NCBI GenBank assembly: GCA_963825305.1
Contig: CAWGTA010000017.1
Location: 124,001 to 188,000, forward strand
Source: PSRJ01 sp963825305
GTDB taxonomy: Bacteria; Acidobacteriota; Terriglobia; Bryobacterales; Bryobacteraceae
DNA length: 64,000 bases
Direction: 5' to 3'
This document shows positions 43,707 through 51,975 of the stretch, piece after piece (position 1 is the stretch's first letter; each line of letters starts with the position of its first letter). The translations under genes were made by a program, and so were the position numbers. The notes under the pieces are model-generated. The model saw only the letters and a program-made list of their open reading frames with translations. It was not told where the DNA came from and did no database searches.

Positions 43707-45031
43707 GCGGCCGGTACGAATCGTTGCTGGGCAACGCCATTTTGGGAATCGACACGCTGTGGGGCGGCGATGTGATGTGCGCTTCCGGGACCGGACGGTT
43801 CATCGCCGATTCCTGGTTCTCGGACGAGCCGCTTCCGCCTGCATACACCGACCGGACGGCCGCGCGGGTTCGCGAATCGGGAGGCGTCGGATCGAAGGCG
43901 CTCGACCGGGATGCGATCCGAGCGTATCTCGCGGCAGTCGATATCCCCGGCGCGATCGCGGGAGTGAAAGAATGCGCCGCGCAATTCGGCGGTTTGCGCG
44001 GGCAGTACGTGGCCGGGCTGGCGCTGTGCTTTGAGACCATGTGGGACCTGGCGATGGAGATTCTGGGCCAGGGGCCACCCGTTCCTTATGCGCAGTGCGT
44101 GACGGCATCCACGGGGAGAGCGCCGCAGCCTTCCGACCCCGTCCGCAAACGGGAGCGTGCGGCGGAGCTGCTCGGCGAGGCGGGCGGGCGGGAGAAACTG
44201 CTGGGCGCGGTGGACGCGTGGAGGCTTGCGCATCGCATCCCGATGCCGTCGATCCGCACGCTGGGCGCGGCGGTGATTGCCTTTTTCGACGAACTCAGCG
44301 CGCGCCACGTCACGCCGTATCTGCCATCCGAACTGCACTCCGTGCCGCGCGCCAATATTCAATTTCTGCCGATCCGCGATGCTTGGTTTTCGGGGTCGAT
44401 GAACTACCTCGGCCGCGCGCGCCATTCCGATGGCTCCCCGGAGTACGAAGCAACTTACGAGATCAACGCGTCGCTCGAAATCTCGGTGCCGGAGTTTTTG
44501 CAACTGGTGAGCCACGAGGTTGTTCCGGGGCACGTGACGACGTTCGCCTACCTGCAAAACCTGTATTGGCGCGGGAAGGCCGGGTTCGAGACTTCCGTCC
44601 TGACCATGAATACGCGCGCCGCTGCGCTGTTTGAAGGCATTGCCAACAACGCCATCCTGATGGCTCACGGCGTCACCGAAGTGGAGCAGTTGCCCGACCC
44701 GGATCTACAGATCGGCGTCCTGCTGGCGCTGCTACAGGATGACGCTAAGAACCAGGCGTCGTATCTGACGTGGCAGGAAAGAGCGGCGCAACCGGACGTG
44801 GCGAAGACGCTCCGCAATGAGTTTCTGGTTTCGCCGGAGCGGGCGGATAAGTTGTCGGGGGCCTGGGGCCGTCACCCGCTGCTCGGCCGCATGTACTTGC
44901 CGGCTTATCGTGCGGGTACCGAAAAGGTGGCCGAACTGCGCCGGCGCTACCCGGACCGGCAGACTATTCCGGCGCTGTATGGCTGCGCGGGAGTGGTCGA
45001 CATCACTACGGTCGAGAGCGCTTTGCGTTAG
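43703..45031 (+). CDS. Putative DUF885-like metallopeptidase
   Basis: A protein of 442 residues without a signal peptide. The key motif is LVSHEVVPGHVTTFAYLQ near residue 275: HExxPGH is the zinc-binding motif of DUF885-type peptidases (usually HEAIPGHH). The rest is alpha-helical (ISVPEFLQ, TRAAALFEGIANNAILMAHGV). The start overlaps the OPT transporter stop (ATGA), so transporter and peptidase are translationally coupled; a logical reading is import of peptides followed by hydrolysis. Peptidase activity is inferred from the motif only. Confidence 0.72.
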   Translation: MSGRYESLLGNAILGIDTLWGGDVMCASGTGRFIADSWFSDEPLPPAYTDRTAARVRESGGVGSKALDRDAIRAYLAAVDIPGAIAGVKECAAQFGGLRGQYVAGLALCFETMWDLAMEILGQGPPVPYAQCVTASTGRAPQPSDPVRKRERAAELLGEAGGREKLLGAVDAWRLAHRIPMPSIRTLGAAVIAFFDELSARHVTPYLPSELHSVPRANIQFLPIRDAWFSGSMNYLGRARHSDGSPEYEATYEINASLEISVPEFLQLVSHEVVPGHVTTFAYLQNLYWRGKAGFETSVLTMNTRAAALFEGIANNAILMAHGVTEVEQLPDPDLQIGVLLALLQDDAKNQASYLTWQERAAQPDVAKTLRNEFLVSPERADKLSGAWGRHPLLGRMYLPAYRAGTEKVAELRRRYPDRQTIPALYGCAGVVDITTVESALR

Positions 45032-45048
45032 CAGATGAAAAGACCCGA

Positions 45049-45068
45049 CACAGGCAGGGATGCCTGTG
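45049..45068. repeat. Palindromic repeat, family B
   Basis: CACAGGCA-GGGA-TGCCTGTG followed by CCACGTGG, between the convergent peptidase-like and beta-lactamase-like genes. Perfect 8-bp stem. Confidence 0.7.
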
Positions 45069-45100
45069 CCACGTGGTTCGCCGTCTGGAACCGGTCGCCC

Positions 45101-45940
45101 TTACTTGGCCTCCGCCTTTTGCTTGGCCAGGTTGGCCAGGTACGCTTGTTCGCGTTCCGCTAAGTAAGCTTTATAGCCGGCGGGATCGATGAAGGGATTC
45201 GCTCCGCCCTTCTCTAATTTGGCGTACTTCGCCGTCATGCCGTAGTATGCGCCGTGCGCGCCGAGGAAGATGTCGCAGGGCAGCGCGTTTAAGATTTTGA
45301 AGCTGCGCGCGTAGTCGCTGGCGATCTCGGGATAGTCTTTGTTGCCCACCAGGATAAAGCCGGGGTTGACGTTGACGCTTCCCACGATCACCACGTCATA
45401 CGTTTTGTCGCCTTCCTTCGCCTTCATCGTCCAGGTGGTGCAACCTTTGGTATGTCCGGGGGTGAGGTGCGCTACCAGGGTAGTGCCACCGAGGGTGACC
45501 TCGTCGCCATCGTGCAGAATCCGGTCGATGGGGTGAGGTTTGTTCCCGGGCGTCATCTTGCGAAGCGCCGGGACGTCTTGCTCCATGGCCATCACGCGGG
45601 CGCCGGTGAGTTCCTTCACCAATGCGTCCCCTTCCATGTGGTCGCCGTGCGCATGGCTGCCCAGCAGAATTTTGATGTCGGAGAAACGGAAGCCCAGCTT
45701 CTCCACGGCCGCGCGGATCACCGGCACTGTCCGCTCGAAATCGCTGTTGATGAGTATGTCTCCTTCCGGCGTGGTGATCAGATAGGAGGCCAGTTCCGAG
45801 GAGCCGACATAGTAGAGATTGGCCACGATTTTGTATGGCGGAAAAGGCTGGCTCCACTGGTCCGCATTGTTTTGAGCCGGCAGGAGTGCCGCTCCGCAAA
45901 GGCTCAGTACGATGGAAGAAAGTATCCGGCGAATGCCCAT
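45101..45940 (-). CDS. Subclass B3 metallo-beta-lactamase-like hydrolase
   Basis: A protein of 279 residues with a signal peptide (SIVLSLCGAALLPAQ). All B3 zinc ligands are present: His96, His98, Asp100 and His101 in GSHAHGDHMEG, His163 in TPGHTKG and His229 in LGAHG. The segment CDIFLGAHGAYYGM is characteristic of B3 enzymes. It may hydrolyse beta-lactams or another lactone/amide; many environmental B3-like proteins are untested. It is closely related to the gene at 60514. A stand-alone gene, convergent with the peptidase gene. Confidence 0.87.
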   Translation of the reverse strand: MGIRRILSSIVLSLCGAALLPAQNNADQWSQPFPPYKIVANLYYVGSSELASYLITTPEGDILINSDFERTVPVIRAAVEKLGFRFSDIKILLGSHAHGDHMEGDALVKELTGARVMAMEQDVPALRKMTPGNKPHPIDRILHDGDEVTLGGTTLVAHLTPGHTKGCTTWTMKAKEGDKTYDVVIVGSVNVNPGFILVGNKDYPEIASDYARSFKILNALPCDIFLGAHGAYYGMTAKYAKLEKGGANPFIDPAGYKAYLAEREQAYLANLAKQKAEAK

Positions 45941-46017
45941 AGTGGCATCACTATAAACATTTCGTTACAGCTGTGCAAGCGGGAGCGACAGCCCGAACGT
46001 TGGCATGAGTGCCCACG

Positions 46018-46039
46018 CGGCAGGCTGAAGCCTGCGCCA
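46018..46039. repeat. Short palindrome ending in CGCCAC
   Basis: GCAGGCT-GA-AGCCTGC followed by GCCAC, just upstream of psd; similar to the elements near 22645, 49110 and 50182. Confidence 0.5.
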
Positions 46040-46054
46040 CTAAGACATGGGAGA

Positions 46055-46688
46055 ATGAATCTGGTGGTGATCGACGGCTTACTTTACGCGCTCGGGCTCG
46101 GGGTCGCCGGTCTTCTCGTGTCCTGGCTGGCGGGCCCGTGGTTTTCCGCGCCTCTGTGGCTGCTGGCCGCCTTCTGCCTGTACTTCTTTCGCGATCCGGA
46201 TCGGGCCATTCCGGCCGGTCCGGTGGCTGTCTCTCCCGCCGATGGCAAGGTGGTCGCGGTCAAAGCGGAAGGCTCCACCGTCAACCGCATCAGTATTTTT
46301 CTGAACATCTTCGATGTCCATGTCAACCGCACTCCCATCGGCGGCACCATTTGCAATGTGGAGTATCAGAAGGGCACGTTTTCTGGTGGCCAGCCGTGAG
46401 GAATGCTCCACACAAAACGAGCAGAATATCGTCACCGTGCAGGGCGATGGGACGTCGGTGATGTTCAAACAGATCGCAGGGCTGATCGCGCGCCGCATCG
46501 TCTTCAATAAGAAGCCCGGCGACCGCGTGGCCATCGGGGAAAGGATCGGCTTGATCAAATTTGGTTCGCGGGTGGACGTGCTGTTCGGGCCCGAGTGGGA
46601 AATCGTGGTGCGGCCTGGGATGCGCGTGGCGGCCGGGTCCAGCGTGATCGCCCGCCGGCTGGATTTACCGGACGCTCATGGCGCTTAA
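46055..46688 (+). CDS. psd: Phosphatidylserine decarboxylase (short type), frameshifted
   Basis: N-terminal membrane helices (LLYALGLGVAGLLVSWLAG, PLWLLAAFCLYFFRDPDRAIP) and the conserved SPADGKVVAVKAEG...RISIFLNIFDVHVNRTPIGG are in the first frame. At a T4 run (46379-46382) one extra T shifts it; the second frame restores FLVASREECSTQNEQNIVTVQGDG and ends with AAGSSVIARR, whose Gly-Ser-Ser is the self-cleavage site that yields the pyruvoyl group. The restored length of about 210 residues matches the short (archaeal-type) Psd. It decarboxylates phosphatidylserine to phosphatidylethanolamine. The end overlaps pssA by 11 bases. Confidence 0.88.
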
Positions 46689-47580
46689 AGACCGCTTCGT
46701 CGATCCGCGCTCGCCCGACCGGCGCCCCCGCCGGGCCGCGTATGCGCTGCCCACACTGTTTACGGCGGGCAACATCTTTCTCGGATACATCTCGATTCTG
46801 CGCTCGTTCCGGGCCTCCATGCTGGCGGCTTCGGGAACCGCGGGCGCCGGGGATCACTTCAAGGTAGCGGCCACGGCGATCGGAGCGGCCGTTCTTCTCG
46901 ACGGCCTGGACGGTCGCATCGCCCGCATGACCAACACCACCTCGGAGTTCGGGCGCGAGATGGATTCCCTCGCCGACGTCATCAGCTTCGGTCTGGCGCC
47001 GGCCGTCCTGGCCGTAGCCTGGGGTACGCAATTCATCGACGGGACCCTGGGTGAGGCGATGCGCGGCCGCATTTTGAACGCCAGCTACTTCATTGCGTTC
47101 CTGTTTTTGCTCTGCGGCGCCGCCCGCCTGGCTCGCTTCAACATCCAGAAGAACCCGATCCCCAAGAATCCGGGCCGGCCCGACCGCAAGTACTTTGTGG
47201 GGCTGCCCATCCCCGCGGCTGCCGGGCTGGTGGCGGCGGTCGTGTACGCCGTCGATGGTGAGCCGCTCACGTTTACGCCCTTCGCGATTGCGTGGCTGGT
47301 GCTGCTGCTGCTGCTGGGCTTTTTGATGATCAGCACGTGGCGCTATTACAGTTTCAAAGGCATCAGCCTGAATCGGGCGTATTCTCCGCTCATCATCATT
47401 TTGGCGGGCGGGCTTATTTATGCCCTCTGGAACTACTCGCAAACCGTGTGGCTGGCTATGGGAATTGCCTATGTGGGCAGCGGGATCGCCATACGGATCG
47501 GCGGCATCATCCGGCGGCGTCTGCGGCGTACGCCTCCGCAGCCGGTTTACCCCGCGGGCCGGGAGCAGCATATTGGCTAA
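46678..47580 (+). CDS. pssA: CDP-diacylglycerol-serine O-phosphatidyltransferase
   Basis: A protein of 300 residues with about eight membrane helices. The CDP-alcohol phosphotransferase signature is complete: DGLDGRIARMTNTTSEFGREMDSLAD (D-x2-DG-x2-AR-x8-G-x3-D-x3-D). It makes phosphatidylserine, the substrate of the psd product encoded just upstream; psd-pssA overlap is a common arrangement. The N-terminal PTLFTAGNIFLGYISILRS is typical of PssA. Confidence 0.94.
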   Translation: MALKDRFVDPRSPDRRPRRAAYALPTLFTAGNIFLGYISILRSFRASMLAASGTAGAGDHFKVAATAIGAAVLLDGLDGRIARMTNTTSEFGREMDSLADVISFGLAPAVLAVAWGTQFIDGTLGEAMRGRILNASYFIAFLFLLCGAARLARFNIQKNPIPKNPGRPDRKYFVGLPIPAAAGLVAAVVYAVDGEPLTFTPFAIAWLVLLLLLGFLMISTWRYYSFKGISLNRAYSPLIIILAGGLIYALWNYSQTVWLAMGIAYVGSGIAIRIGGIIRRRLRRTPPQPVYPAGREQHIG

Positions 47581-48574
47581 GCGATCCGTCATGGTATTGG
47601 TTGGCAGCGATTCCCTGTTGGGGCGAGAAATCCGCGACATCGTTGCCAGCTCCGCTCCCGAGATCGACCTGCGCCTCATTGCCGCCGACGAGGAACAGGC
47701 CGGCGTTTTGACGCGCGTGGGCGACGAGCCCGCCATTGTGGAAAAGCTTGTGGCGGAAAGCCTCGCCGGCGCCGGGGCGCTCTTTCTGGCCGGCTCCACC
47801 GAATCCAACCGCATTGCGCTGGAACTGGCCGAGGAATCCGCGGTGGTCATCGACTTGACCTACGCGACGGAAGAGCGGTCGGACGCCCGGCTGCGCGCGC
47901 CCCTGGTGGAGGAGCAACCGCCCGAGGAGGAAGCCGCCGTGCACGTAATCGCGCACCCCGCGGCCATCGCGCTGGCAATGTTCTTACGGCGCATTCAGGC
48001 CCACGATCCCATTCGCCGCTCGGTAATCCAGATCTTCGCTCCGGCCAGCGAACATGGGCTGGTGGGAGTCGAAGAATTGCAGCAGCAGACGGTGAGCCTG
48101 CTGTCGTTCAAGAGTCTGCCGAAAGCCGTTTTCGACACGCAGCTCGCCTTCAACATGCTGGCGCGCTATGGCGAAGAAGCCGCGCAGTCGCTGGAGGAAT
48201 CCGAATTGCGTATTGAACGGCACCTGGCAACTTTGCTGGCGCTGCCGGGCGAAGGCGAAGGCGCGCCCATGCCCTCGTTGCGGCTGATCCAGGCCCCGGT
48301 TTTTCACGGCTACAGCTTTTCGGCGTGGGTCGAGTTCGAATCCAACCCCGGATTGGAAGCTATCGAGAGCACGCTGGGCTTCGGGTCGATCGATGTGCGC
48401 GGCGCCGATTTCGAGCCGCCCACCAACGTGGCGCAGGCGGGCCAAGGGGGTATCGCGGTAGGCGGCATCGCGCCCGATCGCAACGAGGCCGAAGCCTGCT
48501 GGTTCTGGATGGTGGCCGACAACGTGCGGCTCACGGCGGATAATGCCGTAGCGGTCGCCCGGCAGCTCGCATGA
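47573..48574 (+). CDS. Aspartate-semialdehyde dehydrogenase-like protein without catalytic Cys
   Basis: A protein of 333 residues. It has the Asd/USG-1 fold: VMVLVGSDSLLGREIRDIVASSAPEIDLRLIAADEE (NADP site), an ESAVVIDLTYA strand, and the C-terminal GIAVGGIAPDRNEAEACWFWMVADNVRLTADNAVAVA. At the catalytic position, where Asd has a xNPNC motif, the sequence is IAHPAAIALAM: Cys is replaced by Ala. It is therefore unlikely to be a working Asd and looks like a USG-1-type paralogue. Start TTG 47573 overlaps the pssA stop and follows GGGAG. Its stop overlaps lptE by four bases. Confidence 0.82.
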   Translation: MAKRSVMVLVGSDSLLGREIRDIVASSAPEIDLRLIAADEEQAGVLTRVGDEPAIVEKLVAESLAGAGALFLAGSTESNRIALELAEESAVVIDLTYATEERSDARLRAPLVEEQPPEEEAAVHVIAHPAAIALAMFLRRIQAHDPIRRSVIQIFAPASEHGLVGVEELQQQTVSLLSFKSLPKAVFDTQLAFNMLARYGEEAAQSLEESELRIERHLATLLALPGEGEGAPMPSLRLIQAPVFHGYSFSAWVEFESNPGLEAIESTLGFGSIDVRGADFEPPTNVAQAGQGGIAVGGIAPDRNEAEACWFWMVADNVRLTADNAVAVARQLA

Positions 48575-49080
48575 AAACTTTCTGGCTGGCCATGGCGCTC
48601 CTCAGCACCGCCGCGTGCGGTTATCACGTCGGCGCGCATGCCGATCTGCTGCCGAAGAGTCTAAAGACCATCGCGGTTCCGGCATTCGCGAATGTCACCA
48701 CACGCTATGACCTGGCGCGCATGCTGCCGGAGGATATCGCGCGCGAATTTCTTTCGCGCACTCGCTACCGCGTGGTGTCCGATCCCGAGCAAGCCGACGC
48801 CGTGCTGACCGGTTCCGTGGTGCGGTTCACCTCCTACCCCACGACGGCTGACCAGAACGGCCGGGCCACCGCGGTGCAGGCATCGGTGATCCTGCAATTG
48901 ACGCTGAAGGACCAGCATACGGGCGCCGTTCTTTTCAATCGCCCCGGCTTCGAATTCAAGGAGCGCTACGCGATCTCGGTGTCGCCCGAAGATTATTTCG
49001 ATGAAAGCGGCGTGGCGATGATGCGCCTGAGCAAGGCCGTGGCGGACAGCGTGGTCACGGCGATCCTGGAGAACTTCTGA
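48571..49080 (+). CDS. lptE: LPS-assembly lipoprotein LptE
   Basis: A protein of 169 residues. A lipobox is visible in LSTAACGYHVG (Cys16), followed by the LptE pattern LPKSLKTIAVPAFANVTTRYDLARMLPEDIAREFLSRTRYRVVSDPEQADAVLTGSVVRF. LptE plugs the LptD barrel that inserts lipopolysaccharide in the outer membrane. Start overlaps the previous stop (ATGA). Its position before holA is the arrangement found in many Gram-negatives (lptE-holA). Confidence 0.9.
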   Translation: MKTFWLAMALLSTAACGYHVGAHADLLPKSLKTIAVPAFANVTTRYDLARMLPEDIAREFLSRTRYRVVSDPEQADAVLTGSVVRFTSYPTTADQNGRATAVQASVILQLTLKDQHTGAVLFNRPGFEFKERYAISVSPEDYFDESGVAMMRLSKAVADSVVTAILENF

Positions 49081-49087
49081 TGAGGAG

Positions 49088-49127
49088 TGCCGAGATGAGT
49101 CTCGGCACAGCAGACACGAGTGTCTGC
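49088..49127. repeat. Two adjacent palindromes before holA
   Basis: TGCCGAGA-TGAG-TCTCGGCA followed by GCAGACA-CGAG-TGTCTGC and GCGCCAC, ending directly at the holA ATG. No Shine-Dalgarno is visible, so the hairpins occupy the ribosome-binding region. Confidence 0.65.
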
Positions 49128-49132
49128 GCCAC

Positions 49133-50176
49133 ATGACACCTGATCAACTATTGGCGCGGCTTCAGAAGCAGAACCTTCCGCCCGCCGTTCTCTTGCTCGG
49201 CCCCGAGGCTTACGAGCGCCGCCGCCTGAAGGAAGCGCTCGCCGCCGGTTTTCCGCAAGGCGCCATGGCGGAGCACGATCTCAACGAAGCCGCGCTGGCC
49301 CAGGTGGTGGACGACGCACGGGCGCTCTCTTTGTTTGCTTCCGAGCGGCTGATCTGGGTAGTCAACGCGGAAGCGGCATTGCCCCGCGGCCGGTCCGAAG
49401 AAGACAGCGAAGCCGATGGCGGCGGGGGCAGCGCCACCCCGCTCCATGACTACATGAAGGACCCGACGCCCGGCGTCACTTTGGTATTGGAAGCGATTCG
49501 CTACGATTTCGAAGGCGACGACAAGCGGAAGCAGGAGCGCGTGCGAAAGTTCTACGCCGCCATCCACGACGTGGTGGAACTCCGCCGCTTCACTCCGCAC
49601 GAGGCCCGCGCGGAGGCCGAGGCGCTGCTTCGACGCTCGGGTGTTCGCATGGATCCGGTAGCGCTCGACCTGCTGGTGGAATCCTTAGGCGCCGACGTAG
49701 CGCGCATCGCCGTGGAAATCGAGAAACTGGCGCTCTATGCCGGCCAGAAGGCCGTGGGCGTAGAAGAAATTGCGGCGCTGGTTCCCGATGCGCGGGCCAC
49801 TACTATTTTCGTTCTGGTGAATGCTCTAGGGCGGCGTGACCGTGCCCGGTCGCTGGAGATTCTGGACACGTTGACGAAGGAAGGCGCATACCTGCCGCTG
49901 GTTCTGTCCTTTCTTTCGACCCAGTTCCGCCTGGCGCTGGTGGCGCGCGAAGCCGGGTTGAAAAACTCCGGTCAGATACAGGGGCACTTCGGCCGCATGG
50001 GCGTTCCCATGTGGGGCTCGCGCGCCGAGCAGATTGCCACGACGGTGTCCAAGTTCAGTCCGTCCCAACTAGAGCGCGCCTTGAAGCTGATTTTCGAGGC
50101 CGACCGCGGATTACGCGACGCCCGGCCGGACGACCGCATCGTCATGGAGCAGTTTGTGCTGGCGCTGACGGCGTAA
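49133..50176 (+). CDS. holA: DNA polymerase III subunit delta
   Basis: A protein of 347 residues. Segments typical of HolA are PPAVLLLGPEAYERRRLKEALAAGF, SERLIWVVNAEAAL, TLVLEAIRYDFEGDDKRKQ, LLVESLGADVARIAVEIEKLALYAG and IFVLVNALGRRDRARSLEILDTL. Delta opens the beta sliding clamp within the clamp loader. A Glu/Gly-rich insert (GRSEEDSEADGGGGSA) lies near residue 90. It comes directly after lptE. Confidence 0.9.
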   Translation: MTPDQLLARLQKQNLPPAVLLLGPEAYERRRLKEALAAGFPQGAMAEHDLNEAALAQVVDDARALSLFASERLIWVVNAEAALPRGRSEEDSEADGGGGSATPLHDYMKDPTPGVTLVLEAIRYDFEGDDKRKQERVRKFYAAIHDVVELRRFTPHEARAEAEALLRRSGVRMDPVALDLLVESLGADVARIAVEIEKLALYAGQKAVGVEEIAALVPDARATTIFVLVNALGRRDRARSLEILDTLTKEGAYLPLVLSFLSTQFRLALVAREAGLKNSGQIQGHFGRMGVPMWGSRAEQIATTVSKFSPSQLERALKLIFEADRGLRDARPDDRIVMEQFVLALTA

Positions 50177-50181
50177 CGTTC

Positions 50182-50203
50182 GCAGGGCAGGGCCCTGCGC
50201 CAC
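50182..50203. repeat. Short palindrome ending in CGCCAC
   Basis: GCAGGGC...GCCCTGC followed by GCCAC, between the convergent holA and receiver genes. Similar to elements near 22645, 46018 and 49110. Confidence 0.45.
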
Positions 50204-50212
50204 GAGCATCTG

Positions 50213-51061
50213 TTACGAAGGCTTGTCAGGCTTCTCAGGGGCGATCTCATCCCTGAGAAAATCATTGAAACGCCGTCCGGCCAACGAGTATACTTCGTGC
50301 GCAGCGTGATGAACGCGCTTCGCCCGCTCCAGCAGCGAGCTTCCTTCAGGACCCATGTCCAAGCGTGACGAGAGCAGCTTCAGCCGATCGAGCTTGTCGG
50401 AAGCGCTGTCGAAAACTGCGCGAGCTTCCAGCAGTTCTTTTTTGAGGCGGTTCCTGATCTGTTCGTAGGCGGCAATGGCCATCGGAGGCGGCTGGCAGCC
50501 ATGCTCCGCCAAGTGATCCTTGTATGCGGCGCGGGCAGCAAGTAATACGCTAAACGCGGCCTCCTTCTGCTTACGAGTCGCATCGTCTTCCGAATCGCCG
50601 GCCTCGAATTCCTGCCGCATGATGCCCGGGAGGTCGTAAAAGCCGTTCAATGCGGCTGAGTAACTGGCTGACAAGACCCGTGCTACTGGACACCTCAGCG
50701 GCGCCGGCGCCGCTAGAACGGAAGCGACCGCGGCAAGGACTTCTCCGGGATCAAAAGGTTTCAAAATCAGAGCACAATGCGGCGCATAGGGGCATTCTTC
50801 ACAGGCCATCGCAGAGGCGGATACCAAAAGGGTCCGGCTGTTTGGACAGCGGCCGGCGATCCACTTTGCCAGTTCGTGTCCGTCCATCACCGGCAGCCTC
50901 ACCTCAGACAGCACCAGGTCGAAGCATGCTGGCGGGGTGCACATCTCTATGGCAGCTTGGGGGCTGCTTGCGGTTTGGACTTCATGGCCCGCGCGAACGA
51001 GCAGCGAGCTGAGCAACCCCGCGATTTGCGGCTCGTCGTCGACAATCAGGATGCTCGCCAC
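50213..51061 (-). CDS. Atypical receiver-domain protein (Asp replaced by Glu, Cys-rich loop)
   Basis: A protein of 282 residues. Residues 1-120 form a receiver: acidic patch in LIVDDEPQI, Lys101 in LILKPFDPGEV, but the phospho-acceptor position reads LVLSEVRLPVMDG, so Asp is Glu53. Between beta-4 and the Lys is CEECPYAPHC (Cys87, Cys90, Cys96), a possible metal or redox site. The C-terminal 150 residues are helical and coiled-coil-like (AAYEQIRNRLKKELLEARAVFDSASDKLDRLKLL) without a known output domain. It probably does not use phosphotransfer in the normal way. It is divergent from a Crp-like gene. Confidence 0.8.
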   Translation of the reverse strand: MASILIVDDEPQIAGLLSSLLVRAGHEVQTASSPQAAIEMCTPPACFDLVLSEVRLPVMDGHELAKWIAGRCPNSRTLLVSASAMACEECPYAPHCALILKPFDPGEVLAAVASVLAAPAPLRCPVARVLSASYSAALNGFYDLPGIMRQEFEAGDSEDDATRKQKEAAFSVLLAARAAYKDHLAEHGCQPPPMAIAAYEQIRNRLKKELLEARAVFDSASDKLDRLKLLSSRLDMGPEGSSLLERAKRVHHAAHEVYSLAGRRFNDFLRDEIAPEKPDKPS

Positions 51062-51252
51062 TAATCTCGTCTCTGAATCATGGGCAGCCTAAGTGTAGCA
51101 TTGCCAAAGGGCATAGATGGAATCTCTTGCAGTAGGCTTCCCACGTGGATAGACTATTGTCCAAATGCAAGCCAGTTTGGCTGGAAATCGAATATCGGAG
51201 TTTTAGTTCGTGCATATTAATATTTTCAGGTCTATTATTATTATTTCCACAT

Positions 51253-51260
51253 AAGGAGGT
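51253..51260 (+). promoter_or_regulatory. Strong Shine-Dalgarno with no standard start codon after it
   Basis: AAGGAGGT, a near-perfect ribosome-binding site. Six bases later the Crp-like frame has ACG (51267), not ATG, GTG or TTG. A TAA in the same frame at 51252-51254 sets the upstream limit. The upstream 150 bases are AT-rich and likely contain the promoter. Confidence 0.7.
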
Positions 51261-51266
51261 AATACC

Positions 51267-51890
51267 ACGCACCGTTCGAATCGGATCTCTGGGCGTGGCT
51301 CGAGCGCAGGCGAGGAACTATCAGTTCCTCAAGGAACGGAGTTGTTTGGCGCGCATCGGGCGCCTGGCGGACTCTACCTGCTGCGTTCCGGGCACGTACG
51401 CCTGATTGGGGCCGATGAGATTATCCTCGACCATCTGAATCCCGGATCGGTATTTGGCGAAAAGGCTTTTCTGGGCCGTCCAGCTCTAAAACGTCAGACG
51501 GCCATTGCGGCTTCCCCGGTGAAGATAACCTTATTCAAGAAAACCGGGCTGCAGCGGCAAATGCAGCGTGATCCGCACTTTGCTACTCGAACGCTGAAAG
51601 CCTTGGGCCGGCGATTAGACCGTTACGAACAGATCATTCGTGAGTTTGTGCGGGAGCCTGCTGATCGCAGGCTCGCATACATGCTGTTGCGTATGGCTCC
51701 CCGCCGTCCCGGCTGGGTACGGATCCCTTTTCCTCTGAACAATCCCGAGCTGTCAAGGATGGTGGGTACATCGCGGTGGAGGATCTCGCATCTGCTGAAT
51801 CGCTTTCAAGCGCTAGGCTTGATTCGCCGCCGGCCGGGTCTCTGGATACATCGCGAAGCGCTGCGCAAGTACCTCAAAGAGGAGCGATAG
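51267..51890 (+). CDS. Crp/Fnr-family transcriptional regulator
   Basis: The frame codes for a cyclic-nucleotide-binding-like beta-roll (ELSVPQGTELFGAHRAPGGLYLLRSGHVRLIG, LNPGSVFGEKAFLG), a dimerisation helix (TLKALGRRLDRYEQIIREFV) and a C-terminal winged helix-turn-helix (LNNPELSRMVGTSRWRISHLLNRFQALGLIRRRPGLWIHR). The first standard start codon is TTG 51342, which would cut the beta-roll; the strong Shine-Dalgarno points to an ACG at 51267, so about 207 residues. There are no Fnr-type Cys ligands. It may sense a nucleotide or another small molecule. The start is uncertain. Confidence 0.75.
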   Translation, partial: THRSNRISGRGSSAGEELSVPQGTELFGAHRAPGGLYLLRSGHVRLIGADEIILDHLNPGSVFGEKAFLGRPALKRQTAIAASPVKITLFKKTGLQRQMQRDPHFATRTLKALGRRLDRYEQIIREFVREPADRRLAYMLLRMAPRRPGWVRIPFPLNNPELSRMVGTSRWRISHLLNRFQALGLIRRRPGLWIHREALRKYLKEER

Positions 51891-51897
51891 AGAAAGC

Positions 51898-51967
51898 ACC
51901 GCTCCCTTCGGTCACGGCTCAGTAACTCGCCCTAACGCCTTACTGAGCCGTGACCGTAGGGAGCGGT
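51898..51967. repeat. Palindromic repeat, family A
   Basis: ACCGCTCCCTTCGGTCACGG + CTCAGTAAC ... GTTACTGAGCCGTGACCG + TAGGGAGCGGT, between convergent Crp-like and dienelactone-hydrolase genes. Arms are nearly perfect. Confidence 0.8.
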
Positions 51968-51975
51968 CTTTGACC

